DNA from: Pagrus major
Taxonomy: Eukaryota > Chordata > Actinopteri > Spariformes > Sparidae
Direction: 5' to 3'
DNA: 64,000 nucleotides
NCBI RefSeq assembly: GCF_040436345.1
Contig: NC_133227.1
Location: 19,757,171 to 19,821,170, forward strand
Position numbers and translations under genes: made by a program. The notes under the pieces were generated by a model. It worked only from the letters and a program-made list of their open reading frames with translations, ran no database searches and was not told the DNA's origin. This document shows, one piece after another, positions 11,191-21,707 of this stretch; the first letter of the stretch is position 1; each line of letters begins with the position of its first letter.

Positions 11191-14100
11191 AGATACGAGT
11201 TTTTGTCATTTTTTTAAACAAGCATTTAAAAAATGAAATAATGAGTGAGTCCTTCAGTCCTGCTGCATCTATTTTAGATAACATGTAAGTTGAGGCAAGT
11301 GCTGAGGATTCCCCAGGCTGTGAGACTCCTGAACTCATCCTTAACAAAAAGCACATTTGTGTTGAGTGTTAACAAACGTTAGCATGCTAACACACTAATC
11401 TAAGATGATGGTGAACATGGTAAACATTTACCTGTTTAGCATATTACGATTGTCAGTGAAACCATGCTAGCATGCTAGTTTTTGTATTTAGATGTGAGCA
11501 TTTAGCTCAAAGCAATGTTGTGGCTAAGTAGGCTAGAGCCTAACACAGATGCTAGCCTTGCTACAGACTCTTAGTCTTAATCTGTTTTCTGCATTTTGGG
11601 GGCATTATGGATATTTCAGTCAGAACATGACGACACCGCTGCACTCTGAAACCAACCCTGCGTTCCAACTATTTAGTGTAAGTACAACGTTCTTTATGAC
11701 GGATATAGGAGCAAGAGGGTCAAAGCTCAAGGCGCGCACTGTCGCGATGAAGAAGTAAGCCCTAATTGTATGCATACTGCATGCAATAGTATGTACTTTG
11801 TAAGGGCAGCTGCAGTACTTGATAAAAGTAAAAGAAAAGCGCCCCCACTCTTTCCAGTGGCTTGTGCCACGCTTCAGAGGATTTACACTAAGTCAAGCAA
11901 AGCAGCGATGCACACCACTTGGACTATACAACATGTCTGTCACTTTTTGTGTTCAGGAGAAGCTGTCTTTTACAAAGTAGTTCTTCTCTCGCATAGCCAA
12001 GCCCCTTAGTCATCATTAAATGCAGGGCACATATTCTTTCAGTGAGGGAAGAGTGTGCTTTTAATCCAGATCCCAAAGCTTTGGTGGCCACATAAGAACA
12101 TCACATCCAGAAAAGCTGTTCTGCAAAAATATGCATGCAAAAAGAATATGTGGTTGAAGTGAAATGGAGAAGCTTTGGAGCTGGAAGGAACTGTTCAGCT
12201 GCATGGAAGCTAGAAGCTGAGAGCGTATCAGAGCCAGTAATGATATGTGGCAAGTGGCTAGGAGTCAAGGAGGTAGAAGGTAGGCTGTGACCTAGGAGGC
12301 AGGGAATTAAAAATCAAGAGATCTGTCTGTTCCATTAGAGGTCTTTGAGTTGGGAGATAGAGCGGCTTTGAGGTACTGTAAGTACATTAATGTGAAAGAG
12401 GGGAATTGGGAGTGCAGAACGATGGAAAGGAGAAGTTTTGTCTGTTCTATCAATTACATTTGTGGTATGCGTCTCTGGGGGCGTGGCCGTCTGTGCAGGG
12501 GGAGGGGTTAAACAGGCCGAATGATAGAATAAACAGAGCAAGAGTGGGAGCTTTGGGGTAGAAGATGTAGTTCTGGGGGAGAGATTGCTGACTTTGGAGG
12601 CTGGATAATTAGACTTAAAGAGAAATGTTGGAGGCAAGTAGCAAGGAGAAGATAAGGAAAGGGTGGAGAGCAAGAGGATGCAAGCAAGAGAGGAGGGGGA
12701 TGAAAGAATAATAAGGAAAGGGAGAGAGGAGACGGAGAAGAGAGGAGGATGGGGGTAGTCCAAGAAAAAGAAACTCAGAAGAAGACAGGAGGAGGAGAAG
12801 GGGGTGGGGGAACAAGACCAAAAGGCTCTTTAGGTTCTCCAGGATCCTGAGGTTTTATGTTTGTCCTCCCTCTGCTTCTGACGGTTGTTACATAACTGGA
12901 AAAGACAGCTGAATAGTTATACTGTATATATTCTGTCTGCCAAAACCAACACAGCATAGAGCCAGCCGACTCATCTGCTATACATAGAGAGAACATATGC
13001 ACCATCGCGCACTGATGCAGCCAATAACTGATACAGCGTGACTTTTCCATCTCATCATCCCGTGCTGAGGAGCCACAGCTGCCTAGACGTCGCTGTCACT
13101 TTTAATTTTGCGTTAAACAGCCGTTCCGCCGAAAGTTGCAGCGTGCGATAATGACATCAAGCTGCCAAAACTGTGTTGTGGCAGGTCACACTTTCCACTG
13201 AGAAAACGTGATGAGCGTTTATGTGGACGGCTATTGTTTGCCCGAGCAATTTTCCACTTAGGCTGCTTAGATTGTTCAATAATTCAGCTTGTATGTGTGC
13301 GGCAGACCTTGATTTACATGCTCTCGCCCATTTGTTTGTCCTTTAAATGTCCAACATTCCCATCAGGGCTTCCTCGCCTCATTCATGGCGGACGGATCAT
13401 GTGACGGCAGCGGAGGTACCCCAAGTCTACACTCATGCTCCCCAGCTACTGAGAGGTCAGGCTGATGCACATCTGGCATTTCCTGTTTCCTCTCCTCCAT
13501 ATGCCCCCGAGTGGTAGCCACATACACACTGAAGAGCACTTACGCTTAGACATCTGTGCCCATGTGAAGTTATTGTATAACAGCATAAGAATGAACTCTT
13601 GCAGGTACTCCTGCTCCATACTAAAATGTTTCCATTGGACCGTAAAACCTTCTAGCTGGTGTGGCAGAAAAAGAGAGAAGAAGGGGGTCGGTGGCAGAAA
13701 AAGAGAGCAAAGAGTGGGATAAGGAAAGAATGATAATAAAGAGACAAAAATAACAAGGCTGAGAGAAAACAGGAGAAATTTTCAAGGTGGAAGAGAAAAA
13801 AGAGAGGAGGAGGAGGAGGAGGGGGAGGAGGGGGAGAAGATCTCTGCATCTCACAGAGCTGACAAACACTTTCCACTCCTGTGGATGCTGTGCAGCGCTT
13901 GAAGGATGTGTGCGTGCATGAGAGTGCATGTGTGTGCGTCTGAAGCCATAGGCAAGACGGGGGGACAGAACGGTGCCGTATGGTTTTCATAACTCTCTGA
14001 GGGTTTCTCAGTTCTCCAGCCCTCCCCGGCCCGTCAACCCCTCCAGCCTTCCCTTATACACTCACACACTTCACCAGCCCCCTCTTCAAAAAACACACAA

Positions 14101-14240
14101 TTCTTTTTCCTCTACGTAGCCTCCCCCCCCTTCCACCCTCCCCCATCTTTCTCCTTCTTTCTGAGGTTCAGTCAGAAAGCCAACTTTGCAGAGGCAAGAA
14201 AGCCCCAGCAGGATCAGATACAGGAGAGGCTTTCTGTCAC
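11191..14240. other. Intergenic sequence upstream of cd248, purine-rich patches, no gene seen
   Basis: About 12600-12830 and 13665-13850 are strongly purine-rich on the + strand, including a (GGA)n run near 13805-13835. Antisense frames of 80-140 codons over these tracts are Leu/Ser/Pro-rich and low in complexity. Distal cd248 regulatory DNA may lie here, but I see no specific site. Confidence 0.4.
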
Positions 14241-14251
14241 TGAAATTCATC

Positions 14252-14405
14252 AGATTCATTTATGGACTCTATTGGACTCTTTTGGACTTAGCTGAACACC
14301 TTGAACCCTGGACCCTGCTTCACTGGACTTTAATTTGGACTGTGCTGGACTCAACTCGACTGTCTAAGGGATCCCACTGGACTGTGTTGGTCTCTGTTGG
14401 TTTCA
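14252..14405 (+). repeat. Degenerate TGGACT-motif tract upstream of cd248
   Basis: GGACT or GGACC recurs about a dozen times in some 150 bases, often as TTGGACT or CTGGACT, with spacing of about 10-15 bases. It looks like a decayed minisatellite. It lies roughly 0.4-0.5 kb before the cd248 start and could be in its promoter or 5' UTR. Confidence 0.6.
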
Positions 14406-14794
14406 TAGAGGATCTGTTGAAATTTGACAGTTTGTATATAAATTGGAGTTTGACTAATTCTGCACTGTAGGGCTATTTGTCTAAGTTTTTGAGCAATCCA
14501 AGGTAAATCTAATGTCAGTTTTGGATTTATCTGCCTCAGATTACTCCAAGTAAAAAGGTCAGTTAGTCCATATAATTTATTTAAATCCACTAAAAGGACA
14601 GAAAACTATAAGAAGTCTGGCAAGCTGCAAGTGTTAAATTTACTGTTTTGTTTGAAAAACTAGTTATTTCCTTTATCAGGTTATTTATTCTGACAGTAAG
14701 GTTGTGGTTCTCATTTGAATGTTGGCCTAGTTTTGACCTCATGTCTTGGTGGAGGATGCAAAAGACCATCAGCAGCAGTAGCAGCTGCAGCAGC

Positions 14795-17700
14795 ATGAGT
14801 CTCCTGTGTGTCCTGTGGCTGCTGATGGTCTGTCTGGCTCCTGAAAGCCGCGGCCAGAGGCTGAAGGACACAGAGGGGGAGCAGCCAGCAGCCAGGGCTC
14901 AGCTGGCGGAGAGAGACGCTCTCTGCCACCAGGATGGATGCTACACTGTCTTCCTCCAGAAGAGATCCTTCAGGGAGGCTGGGCGGAGCTGCAGGGAGCG
15001 AGGTGGGACCCTGGCAACGATGCATACCCACGAGGCAGCGGGTGTGGTCCATGAGCTCCTGTCGGCTATCGAGGCGCAGGGTGCCAGGTCGAGGCTTCGC
15101 CTCTGGATCGGGCTGCACAGACCTCCACGCCAGTGTTCATCCACCAGACCTCTCAGAGGATTCGTCTGGGTCACAGGCAAAGTCTCCCTTCATTGTTCCA
15201 AATATTGACATCATCACCACATCAGACATTTGATTTGATTTTAAGCAGTGAGTCAGACCAAATTGCCCCAATTTAGGGAAAGGTACATAACTGTGCAATT
15301 ATTCTTACAATTAAACATTCAAGCTTCTCCTCCACCAGTCTGCTTTTAAAGATCACTGCACTCAAGTTGACTGTGATCTAATGGAAAATGTCTGAGTCAC
15401 TATAACTTCAGCTAGATCTGTTTAAGGATCCATTTGTCAGTTAATTACCTACTTGACTAAATTGGTTCTGGCAGTGTTTATAGCCTAACACATGCAGAAC
15501 TAAACTGGATTTAGGCCTATTTAACTTTATATACTTTAAGTTAATTATCTGTGGATCTGTGACAAATGTTCTAAACGTTCATTAAATCAGTCTGAATCCG
15601 TATTAACAACCAGTATTACTACTTTCACAAACCTGATTAATTAATCAGAAAAAAGCTTGATTTACAGTCAAGTATACAGTTTATACGTACATCTAAATGT
15701 ATTTAAATGTACTTTTACTCTTACTTTTGATACTTAAACACATTTATTGCCAGAAAATTACTTTTAAAAATTAAGTACATGTCATATCAGATACTTTAAG
15801 ACTTTAACTCCACTTTTTACAACACAGGTTGTATCAAGAGCTTCTGAATCCCTGTAAGATTATGGTATTAAAGCATTGTGCTGGCCCTCAACCCTCACCT
15901 CCCTGTCAGACTCCAGACCTCTGCACCGACTGGATGGTTATTACATTAACTTCTTTTGTTTCACAGAGACGGAGCTGGCGCGACAGGGGAAGTTCAATCC
16001 CCTTTTGACCTCACAGCTACCCCTCAACCTGATTTAGCCATTACACAAACGTCGCCTGCTAAAAACCAGATGGGCTTTTTATCACTCAAAGTGTCTGCCA
16101 TGGTTTTCAGTTAAAAAAAGACCTTAAATTTTCAAGAGTTATGTGCCGCATTTGTTCCATCTGACATGATTTATAGGGTTGGCTTACCCTAATTATAAAA
16201 ATAACATGTTTTCTCACTTATCCCTCGTGGTATCTAGCAATGCAGCTAATTTGGGTTTTATTGAGCCAGGGTTTGATTTAGAGGTTTCTTCCTTTTCATT
16301 CCCAATACTTTGAATGTGAATGGAAGTTATTTTGTGGTGCTCACAGCATTGAAATAAGCCCTTTTGAAGAATCAGTGTGGCTTTTCGGAAAAATAATGCC
16401 CTGGTTTCAAGATTAGTTTGTCGTCATACAACTAATGAATGTGTCACAAAACTCCAGTTGTAGTTTCCCGTGTGACACACAAAAAACAAAAAACTATACA
16501 ATCTACTGAATGACAGATCAAGTCAAAAATAAGCTTGAGAAAAGAAACTGCTCTGTAGTCTGGTGGTACGGCAGCGGATACTTCTGTATCTGTACGGCAA
16601 CAACTGTGCTGACTGGTGGACAACCTTATTATATTCATACACACAATAATGACGCAGGTCCTTCAGCTGTATTTGTTATACATTTTCTAGTATTTACTAC
16701 ACTATAAAATCTGACGAAGTAACTTTACTTAAAGATTACCTTACCGATTACCTCAAAATTACCAAGTAGACTCATAATTTTAAGTTTTTAAACCTTTTCA
16801 GCTCATACAACTTACATTTAATAGTCTGTTTTACTTGGTTCTTCTGAAATAATCGGTTTCCTGACCTTTTTTTAAAGTAAAGTCAGCTTTTAAACTTTAC
16901 AGTGTAAGGGAAAGTGCCCTACAGTGTCAGGCCTGCCAAAATGTACAAAAGGGGAACTGATCTGTAAAACTACAACCAAATTATTCCAAATCTTACCATT
17001 GGAAAACTATTGTAACAAAAATATGAGCAAGATAAATGTGGTGTTTTTAAAGCCCGTGTGTGTAGAACTAGAAAATATCTGACTGTGGTGACTCCCAGTG
17101 GTAGCATCAAGAAAGACACCAAGAAAAGATAACAATGGGTGACAATACAGCGGAGAGTGCACAGACTCTTTCCAGGATTGTCTCAATTTTCTACATCTAT
17201 GCCATCAGCTAATTTGAAAGACAAATAGATAAATCCACATAAAGACATCAGCACAAAGCATTATTAATCATGATAATATTTCACTTTAAATGTGTCACAA
17301 CAATCTGAAAAAGCCAATTAATTATAGAAATGAAATTGCATGTGAAAGAATCAAACTGAATTTCTTCTTTATTGACTTGTTCCTTGTCTTTTTTTCCAAC
17401 AGGAGACCAAGATGGCCAGTTCACCAACTGGCTCCGTGAAGACTCCCCCGGGACCTGTGCAGCCCCTCGCTGTGTGGCCATGACCGTCCACACCTCTGAG
17501 AGCGGGCGGGAGAGCAGCGACAATTTCAAGTGGCTCGACGGCTCCTGCGCCCTCCCGCTTGATGGATACGTCTGCCAGTACAACTACAAAGGCATGTGTC
17601 CACCGCTGGAGGCCGAGGGAAATGGCCCGGCTGTTTACACCACCCCGTTTCACCTTGTCAGCACCCTGCTGACTCACGTGCCTTACGGGTCTGTAGCTAC

Positions 17701-19144
17701 TCTACCCTGCCCTGCAGACAGCTCGGATCCAGATGCTCCAGCTGAGCAGACGGTGCTGTGCATGGAGAGAGATGACGAGACGGTGGGCTGGTCCAGGGAT
17801 GCCCCGCTCTGCTCGTCCAGTGCTGCTCCAAAGAACCAGGACTGGTGTAGCGGGGACCACGGATGTGAGCAGTTCTGTCAGAACACAGACACAGACTACT
17901 ACTGTTACTGCTCTGAGGGCTTCGCGATAGATGAGGACGGCTACAGCTGCAAACCCGACCCCCTGAGCGAAACTGACTCTGACCCTGAATTATCCTCTGA
18001 CTCCGCCGGTCCCACCGAGCAGCCCCACATGAAGGAGGTCTGTGTGGAGATGGGGTGTGAGTACGACTGTGTGGAGACATCACGGGGCATCCGCTGCACG
18101 TGCCCCCCGGGCTACCAAATGGGTCCAGATGGCCGCAGGTGTTCTGACGTAGACGAATGTCAACAGCAACCTTGTCCGCAAGAGTGCGTCAACATCCCAG
18201 GCACCTTCCACTGCACCTGCCACCCCGGGTACCAGCAGGATGACGAGGGTGAGTGTGTGGACGTCGACGAGTGCCTCGATGAAGGCACTTGTGAAGGCAC
18301 GTGTGAGAACACAGTGGGGTCCTTCACATGTCTGTGTAACCCCGGGTACAAGTTGGGCAGTGAGGGAGAGTGTCTGGATGTGGACGAGTGTGTGGGGGAG
18401 TCGCCCTGCCAGCAGCAGTGTCTCAACTACATGGGAGGGTACCAGTGTTACTGCGACAACGGCTACGACCTGCAGTCAGATGGACTCTCCTGCCAGCCTT
18501 CACCTGACGACGAAGAATACTCCACTCTGACCCCTGACCCCAGCGACCCCGCTCACATACCAGACTTGAACCCTCACCATGATATCCCCTGGTCCTCCTC
18601 TTTCACCCCGGACCCGAACTTTGAGGCTGAGACCAACTTTGACGTGGACTGGCTGACAGAAGCCCCTGACTTGCTCTCCCCTGACATGGCTCATGGGTCA
18701 GATAACCACCTGAACCAATGGGATGCCCTCTCACCAAGGCGATACCAGACAGCCCCATCCCCGACGCAAAGAGACAGCACAGGTAATGAAATTGATAACG
18801 AAGCTGAAGCTAAGACAGGAGGTAGAGGAGCTAGTGATGGGGTGGGAGCTGAGAGTGGAAAGGGGTCAGCCACCGGGACTAAGGAGGGATCAGAGACGGA
18901 TAGTCCAGAGGATGTCAGCGGCACAGCAGAGGGATCTGCTGACGGTAAACGGAAGCATGACAAGAGCTGGCTGCTGGTGGCCCTGCTGGTGCCTCTGTGT
19001 GTGTTCCTCGTAGTGATGCTGGCTCTGGGGATCGTCTACTGCACCAGCTGTGCTGTGGACAAGAGCCTGAGCTTCTCAGACTGCTATCGCTGGATACTCC
19101 CCACGACACCTCCTGAGAGGAGGGACGGCAAAACCCAAGCATGA
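14795..19144 (+). CDS. cd248: CD248 / endosialin, type I C-type-lectin EGF receptor
   Basis: Two coding exons, 14795-15176 and 17403-19144, give 707 residues. Start choice: the ATG before SLLCVLWLLMVCLAPESRG gives a clean signal peptide; in-frame ATGs at 14756 and 14741 are alternatives. Order: signal peptide; C-type lectin domain (about residues 40-185, with WIGL, WLDGSC and YVCQY); a sushi-like region; five EGF repeats, the last three with calcium-binding D-V-D-E-C starts; a Pro/Ser/Thr-rich stalk; a transmembrane helix (about 650-673, WLLVALLVPLCVFLVV); a short tail with DCYRW. Helix and tail match mammalian endosialin, a stromal and pericyte surface glycoprotein that binds matrix proteins. 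CD93 and thrombomodulin were considered, but the tail settles the call. The intron splits the lectin domain and uses a GC donor. Confidence 0.93.
15177..17402 (+). other. cd248 intron with GC-AG splice sites
   Basis: The donor reads CACAG|gcaaag and the acceptor tttttccaacag|GAGACC. Joining in phase 1 gives VWVTG-DQDGQF, a normal lectin-domain sequence. No GT donor nearby keeps this frame and sequence. The intron is AT-rich, and 15690-15830 holds a copy of the dispersed repeat also seen near 10.85 kb. No other exon was recognised. Confidence 0.8.
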
Positions 19145-19331
19145 ACGCTAAACTAAACAAACACAAATGCAAGCACACGTGCATTGAACGCCCAGATGTT
19201 TGTTAAACATTTCTCTTATCATTTGGATTTAGTAGAGCTGACTGGCTCTCCCATTCATCGAGGAAAACGTAATATTTTCTGTTGCACACCCTTTGTAAAT
19301 AATTCACTTTCTCATCATGTTTTTAGAATTC

Positions 19332-19346
19332 AATAAAACCAATAAA
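19332..19346 (+). terminator. cd248 poly(A) signals
   Basis: Two AATAAA hexamers at 19332-19337 and 19341-19346, about 190 bases after the stop codon and followed by GT-rich sequence. Confidence 0.75.
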
Positions 19347-19549
19347 CTGATGAAACACTGTGTGGTTTGTAAGCCTATGTAGGTTAAGAGAAAACAATGT
19401 CAAACCAAGCGGGTGGACACATGAAAGTGTGTGTGGAAAGAATGTGTGGTTGTGGTTTTATGGATCCATATGTATGAAAACAAATAAAAAGACTTTGGTG
19501 ACTTTCTGAAGCCAAATATTCACTTTCAACAAGTAAAAAAAATGGAGGG

Positions 19550-19600
19550 AGGGGGGAGGTGTGGGGTGGGGGAGGGGTTTAGGAGGAGGAGACAGTTGAG
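19550..19600. repeat. G-rich tract
   Basis: GGGAGG/GGGGTGGGGG-type sequence between the cd248 3' end and the tRNA gene. It has runs of three or more G and could in principle form a G-quadruplex. No gene is apparent in 19380-19749. Confidence 0.5.
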
Positions 19601-19749
19601 TGGGTAAAAAGCTGGACGACCTCAGCGTGGTGTGTCACCTTGTCACATGTTCCAGTAAGTGTGGGCTTCCTCCGGGGCATAATTACCAATGAAGAGAGTG
19701 TGCCAGAGCCAAATAATGTGGAAATGTCTTCGCTTGTGGAAAAGGAGTC

Positions 19750-19831
19750 CGACGAGGATGGGATTCGAACCCACGCGTGCAGAGCACAATGGATTAGCAG
19801 TCCATCGCCTTAACCACTCGGCCACCTCGTC
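19750..19831 (-). tRNA. tRNA-Ser (anticodon GCT)
   Basis: The reverse complement folds as a type II tRNA of 82 bases: acceptor stem GACGAGG pairing with CCTCGTC, D-arm TGGCCGAGTGGTTAAGGC (box A), anticodon loop ACTGCTAAT with GCT, a long variable arm, and T-arm GGTTCGAATCC (box B). The class, box motifs and long variable arm are those of serine tRNAs reading AGC/AGT. It lies alone between cd248 and the dpp3 promoter, on the opposite strand. Confidence 0.95.
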
Positions 19832-20024
19832 GTGTGATGTGCATGTCAGAAAATATAGGTAATTATTTATCCCTAAACGACATCCTACCATTAATCTTTT
19901 GCGTGTGTGTCGTTACGGTCTTTTGCGCTCGTTTTAGACGTTCAGAGGTCGTGGTTTTCTCTCCTGTAAGTCAGGAAATTGGGACGTGAAATGCATCGGA
20001 AAAGTCAGGCGCAGCTACTTTGTG

Positions 20025-20163
20025 ATTGGTTAGCGTTTCCATCAAGCACGGATTCTAAACTCTGATTGGTCGAGGGGCGGGCTTAACGTTGAATGAACAC
20101 AGGAAGTGTACAGCAGCGTGAGACTGCAATTTGACGTTCGCCGGAGCTATTGCAGAAAATAAG
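20025..20163 (+). promoter_or_regulatory. dpp3 promoter and non-coding first exon
   Basis: Two inverted CCAAT boxes (ATTGG at 20025-20029 and 20065-20069), a GC box GGGGCGGGC at 20074-20082 and an ETS-type AGGAAGTG at 20101-20108 cluster within 90 bases. An apparent exon then ends AAATAAG|gtaaca at 20163. It is TATA-less, as usual for a housekeeping gene. The next exon begins at 21674. Confidence 0.7.
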
Positions 20164-20744
20164 GTAACATGCTGTTGAGTTTGTGTCGGCTTTAACGCCT
20201 CTCGAAATGTACTAAATAGTGGCCTATCGTGCACAGAGGGTGGCATTCGTAGTATGTGTGACTTAATGTTTTGCTTACAGAAGTTGTGGCAGCTTGTTTG
20301 AATGCTCCGCGCACTCAGGAGCCGTCTTAGCATGCACGCTAGGAGCTAACGTTAGTTAGCTGTTTGTAGCAGCCTGAAGACCAAACCTTTTTCCAGTATT
20401 TAATTACTTACACGCAGTTTTGTGGTTGTCCTGCTGTTAGTAGGCTGCTCATCTTAAATGGAAATGTTGCTATCAACTTACAGACGCGTACAATTGTTCC
20501 ATGTATTGGTTTTTTATTGAAAGTGAAACAGAAAACTGTCTTCTGTTAAGTGTTTCCTCTTGAATCTGTGCCATGGTCAGTTATGTTTGTTCAAGGTTCA
20601 GGGACGAGCACCTGCTGTCAGTCTGAACAACGTTTTATTATGTTGTATACCTGTAATGTAAATTAATAAAAAGCATTTAAAGCATTTAGTAAATATTTAC
20701 CTTTGTCTGTGTCCCAGGATAAATAATAATAATAACCATAGTAA

Positions 20745-20754
20745 TAATAATGAT

Positions 20755-20790
<36 letters not shown>

Positions 20791-20900
20791 CAACTTTATT
20801 TATGTAGCACCTTTTTAAACAGAGTTAATAAAGTTCTGTCAGACAAGGAAAAGCAGTCTCAACAGTCGAGCCAAACAAGGACACCTCGTCTTAGGAGAAA
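20745..20900. repeat. (TAA)n tract joined to a dispersed fish repeat
   Basis: A TAA/ATA run (about 20745-20789) abuts CAACTTTATTTATGTAGCAC and following sequence. I recognise this as a type of 3'-end repeat common in teleosts that begins beside TAA/ATA tracts. A fragment resembling it lies at 42490-42560. It sits in the first intron of dpp3. Confidence 0.55.
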
Positions 20901-21673
20901 TTATAGCAAGAAGGCAAAACACAAAATGGTAATATTAGTAATTACAGGTGTAGGGAATAAAAGTAATGTAACAGGCACAGTCACTTTAAAAGCAATGCAG
21001 ATAAAGAGCTTAAGTATGGCAAGAAGACAACATCACATCAGAAGAAATAAAAACATGGATTAAGAACAGTAAAAAGATGAAAAGATCATTTATAAAATGA
21101 TAAACAACATTTGTGAGTATAATTACGTGTGTGAGACTCAGCTTCCATTTTCAATTAAATTTGATTTATTGTCATTATGCCCGTCCAGTATATGTGCAAC
21201 ATAAAAACAACAACTTAGACCAGACACTCACACAGTAAGACACACTTCAAGACAGTTTTAGCAAAGTAAAATAAGAATAGAAAAGGTAAAAATAGTTTAA
21301 GTTATGTTTAGTTTCAAGAATTGTTTTATTATTAGAATACTAGTACTTTGGTATACCTGCTATAAATGAGTATTTGTGTGTTTGTGCAGCTCACAAGCTG
21401 CTTAACCTGCGGAAAGCTTAGACAGGTGTGCAAATACCTCCTAGAGCTCACGGTAAAATGCTGTTGGTTCTGACTTTATCTCTTTATCCCACACTCTACG
21501 AATTTCCCTGCAACCTCTGTTCTTTCATTTGTGTCTCCTCTCATTTCTGTCTTCCACCTTTCTTTCTCGTCGCATTTATTCTGCCTTACTTCCTTTTCTG
21601 TACCTCATCTGTTTCCCTTTTTCTAATTATTTTATGTCCCCACTTTCTCCTCCCCTCTCCTACTTGTGATCAG
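20901..21673. other. Rest of dpp3 intron 1, no gene seen
   Basis: AT-rich sequence ending in a long pyrimidine tract and the acceptor tgatcag at 21673. Nothing coding was recognised. Confidence 0.5.
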
Positions 21674-21707
21674 TTCCTTATCGCCAGTGTTAAACCTCAG
21701 CCTAAAG

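Noticed and set aside
12335-12821. Minus-strand Leu/Ser/Pro-rich frames
   Set aside because: They come from a purine-rich tract on the + strand; the composition explains the open frame.
14711-15180. Other-frame ORFs over cd248 exon 1
   Set aside because: Shadows of a GC-rich coding exon; only the cd248 frame gives a signal peptide and lectin domain.
14795-19144. CD93 or thrombomodulin instead of CD248
   Set aside because: The transmembrane sequence, the DCYRW tail motif and the 11q13-type neighbours point to CD248; the five EGF repeats alone would have left it open.
17697-19184. Several antisense and shifted frames over cd248 exon 2
   Set aside because: Codon-bias shadows of the EGF-repeat coding sequence.
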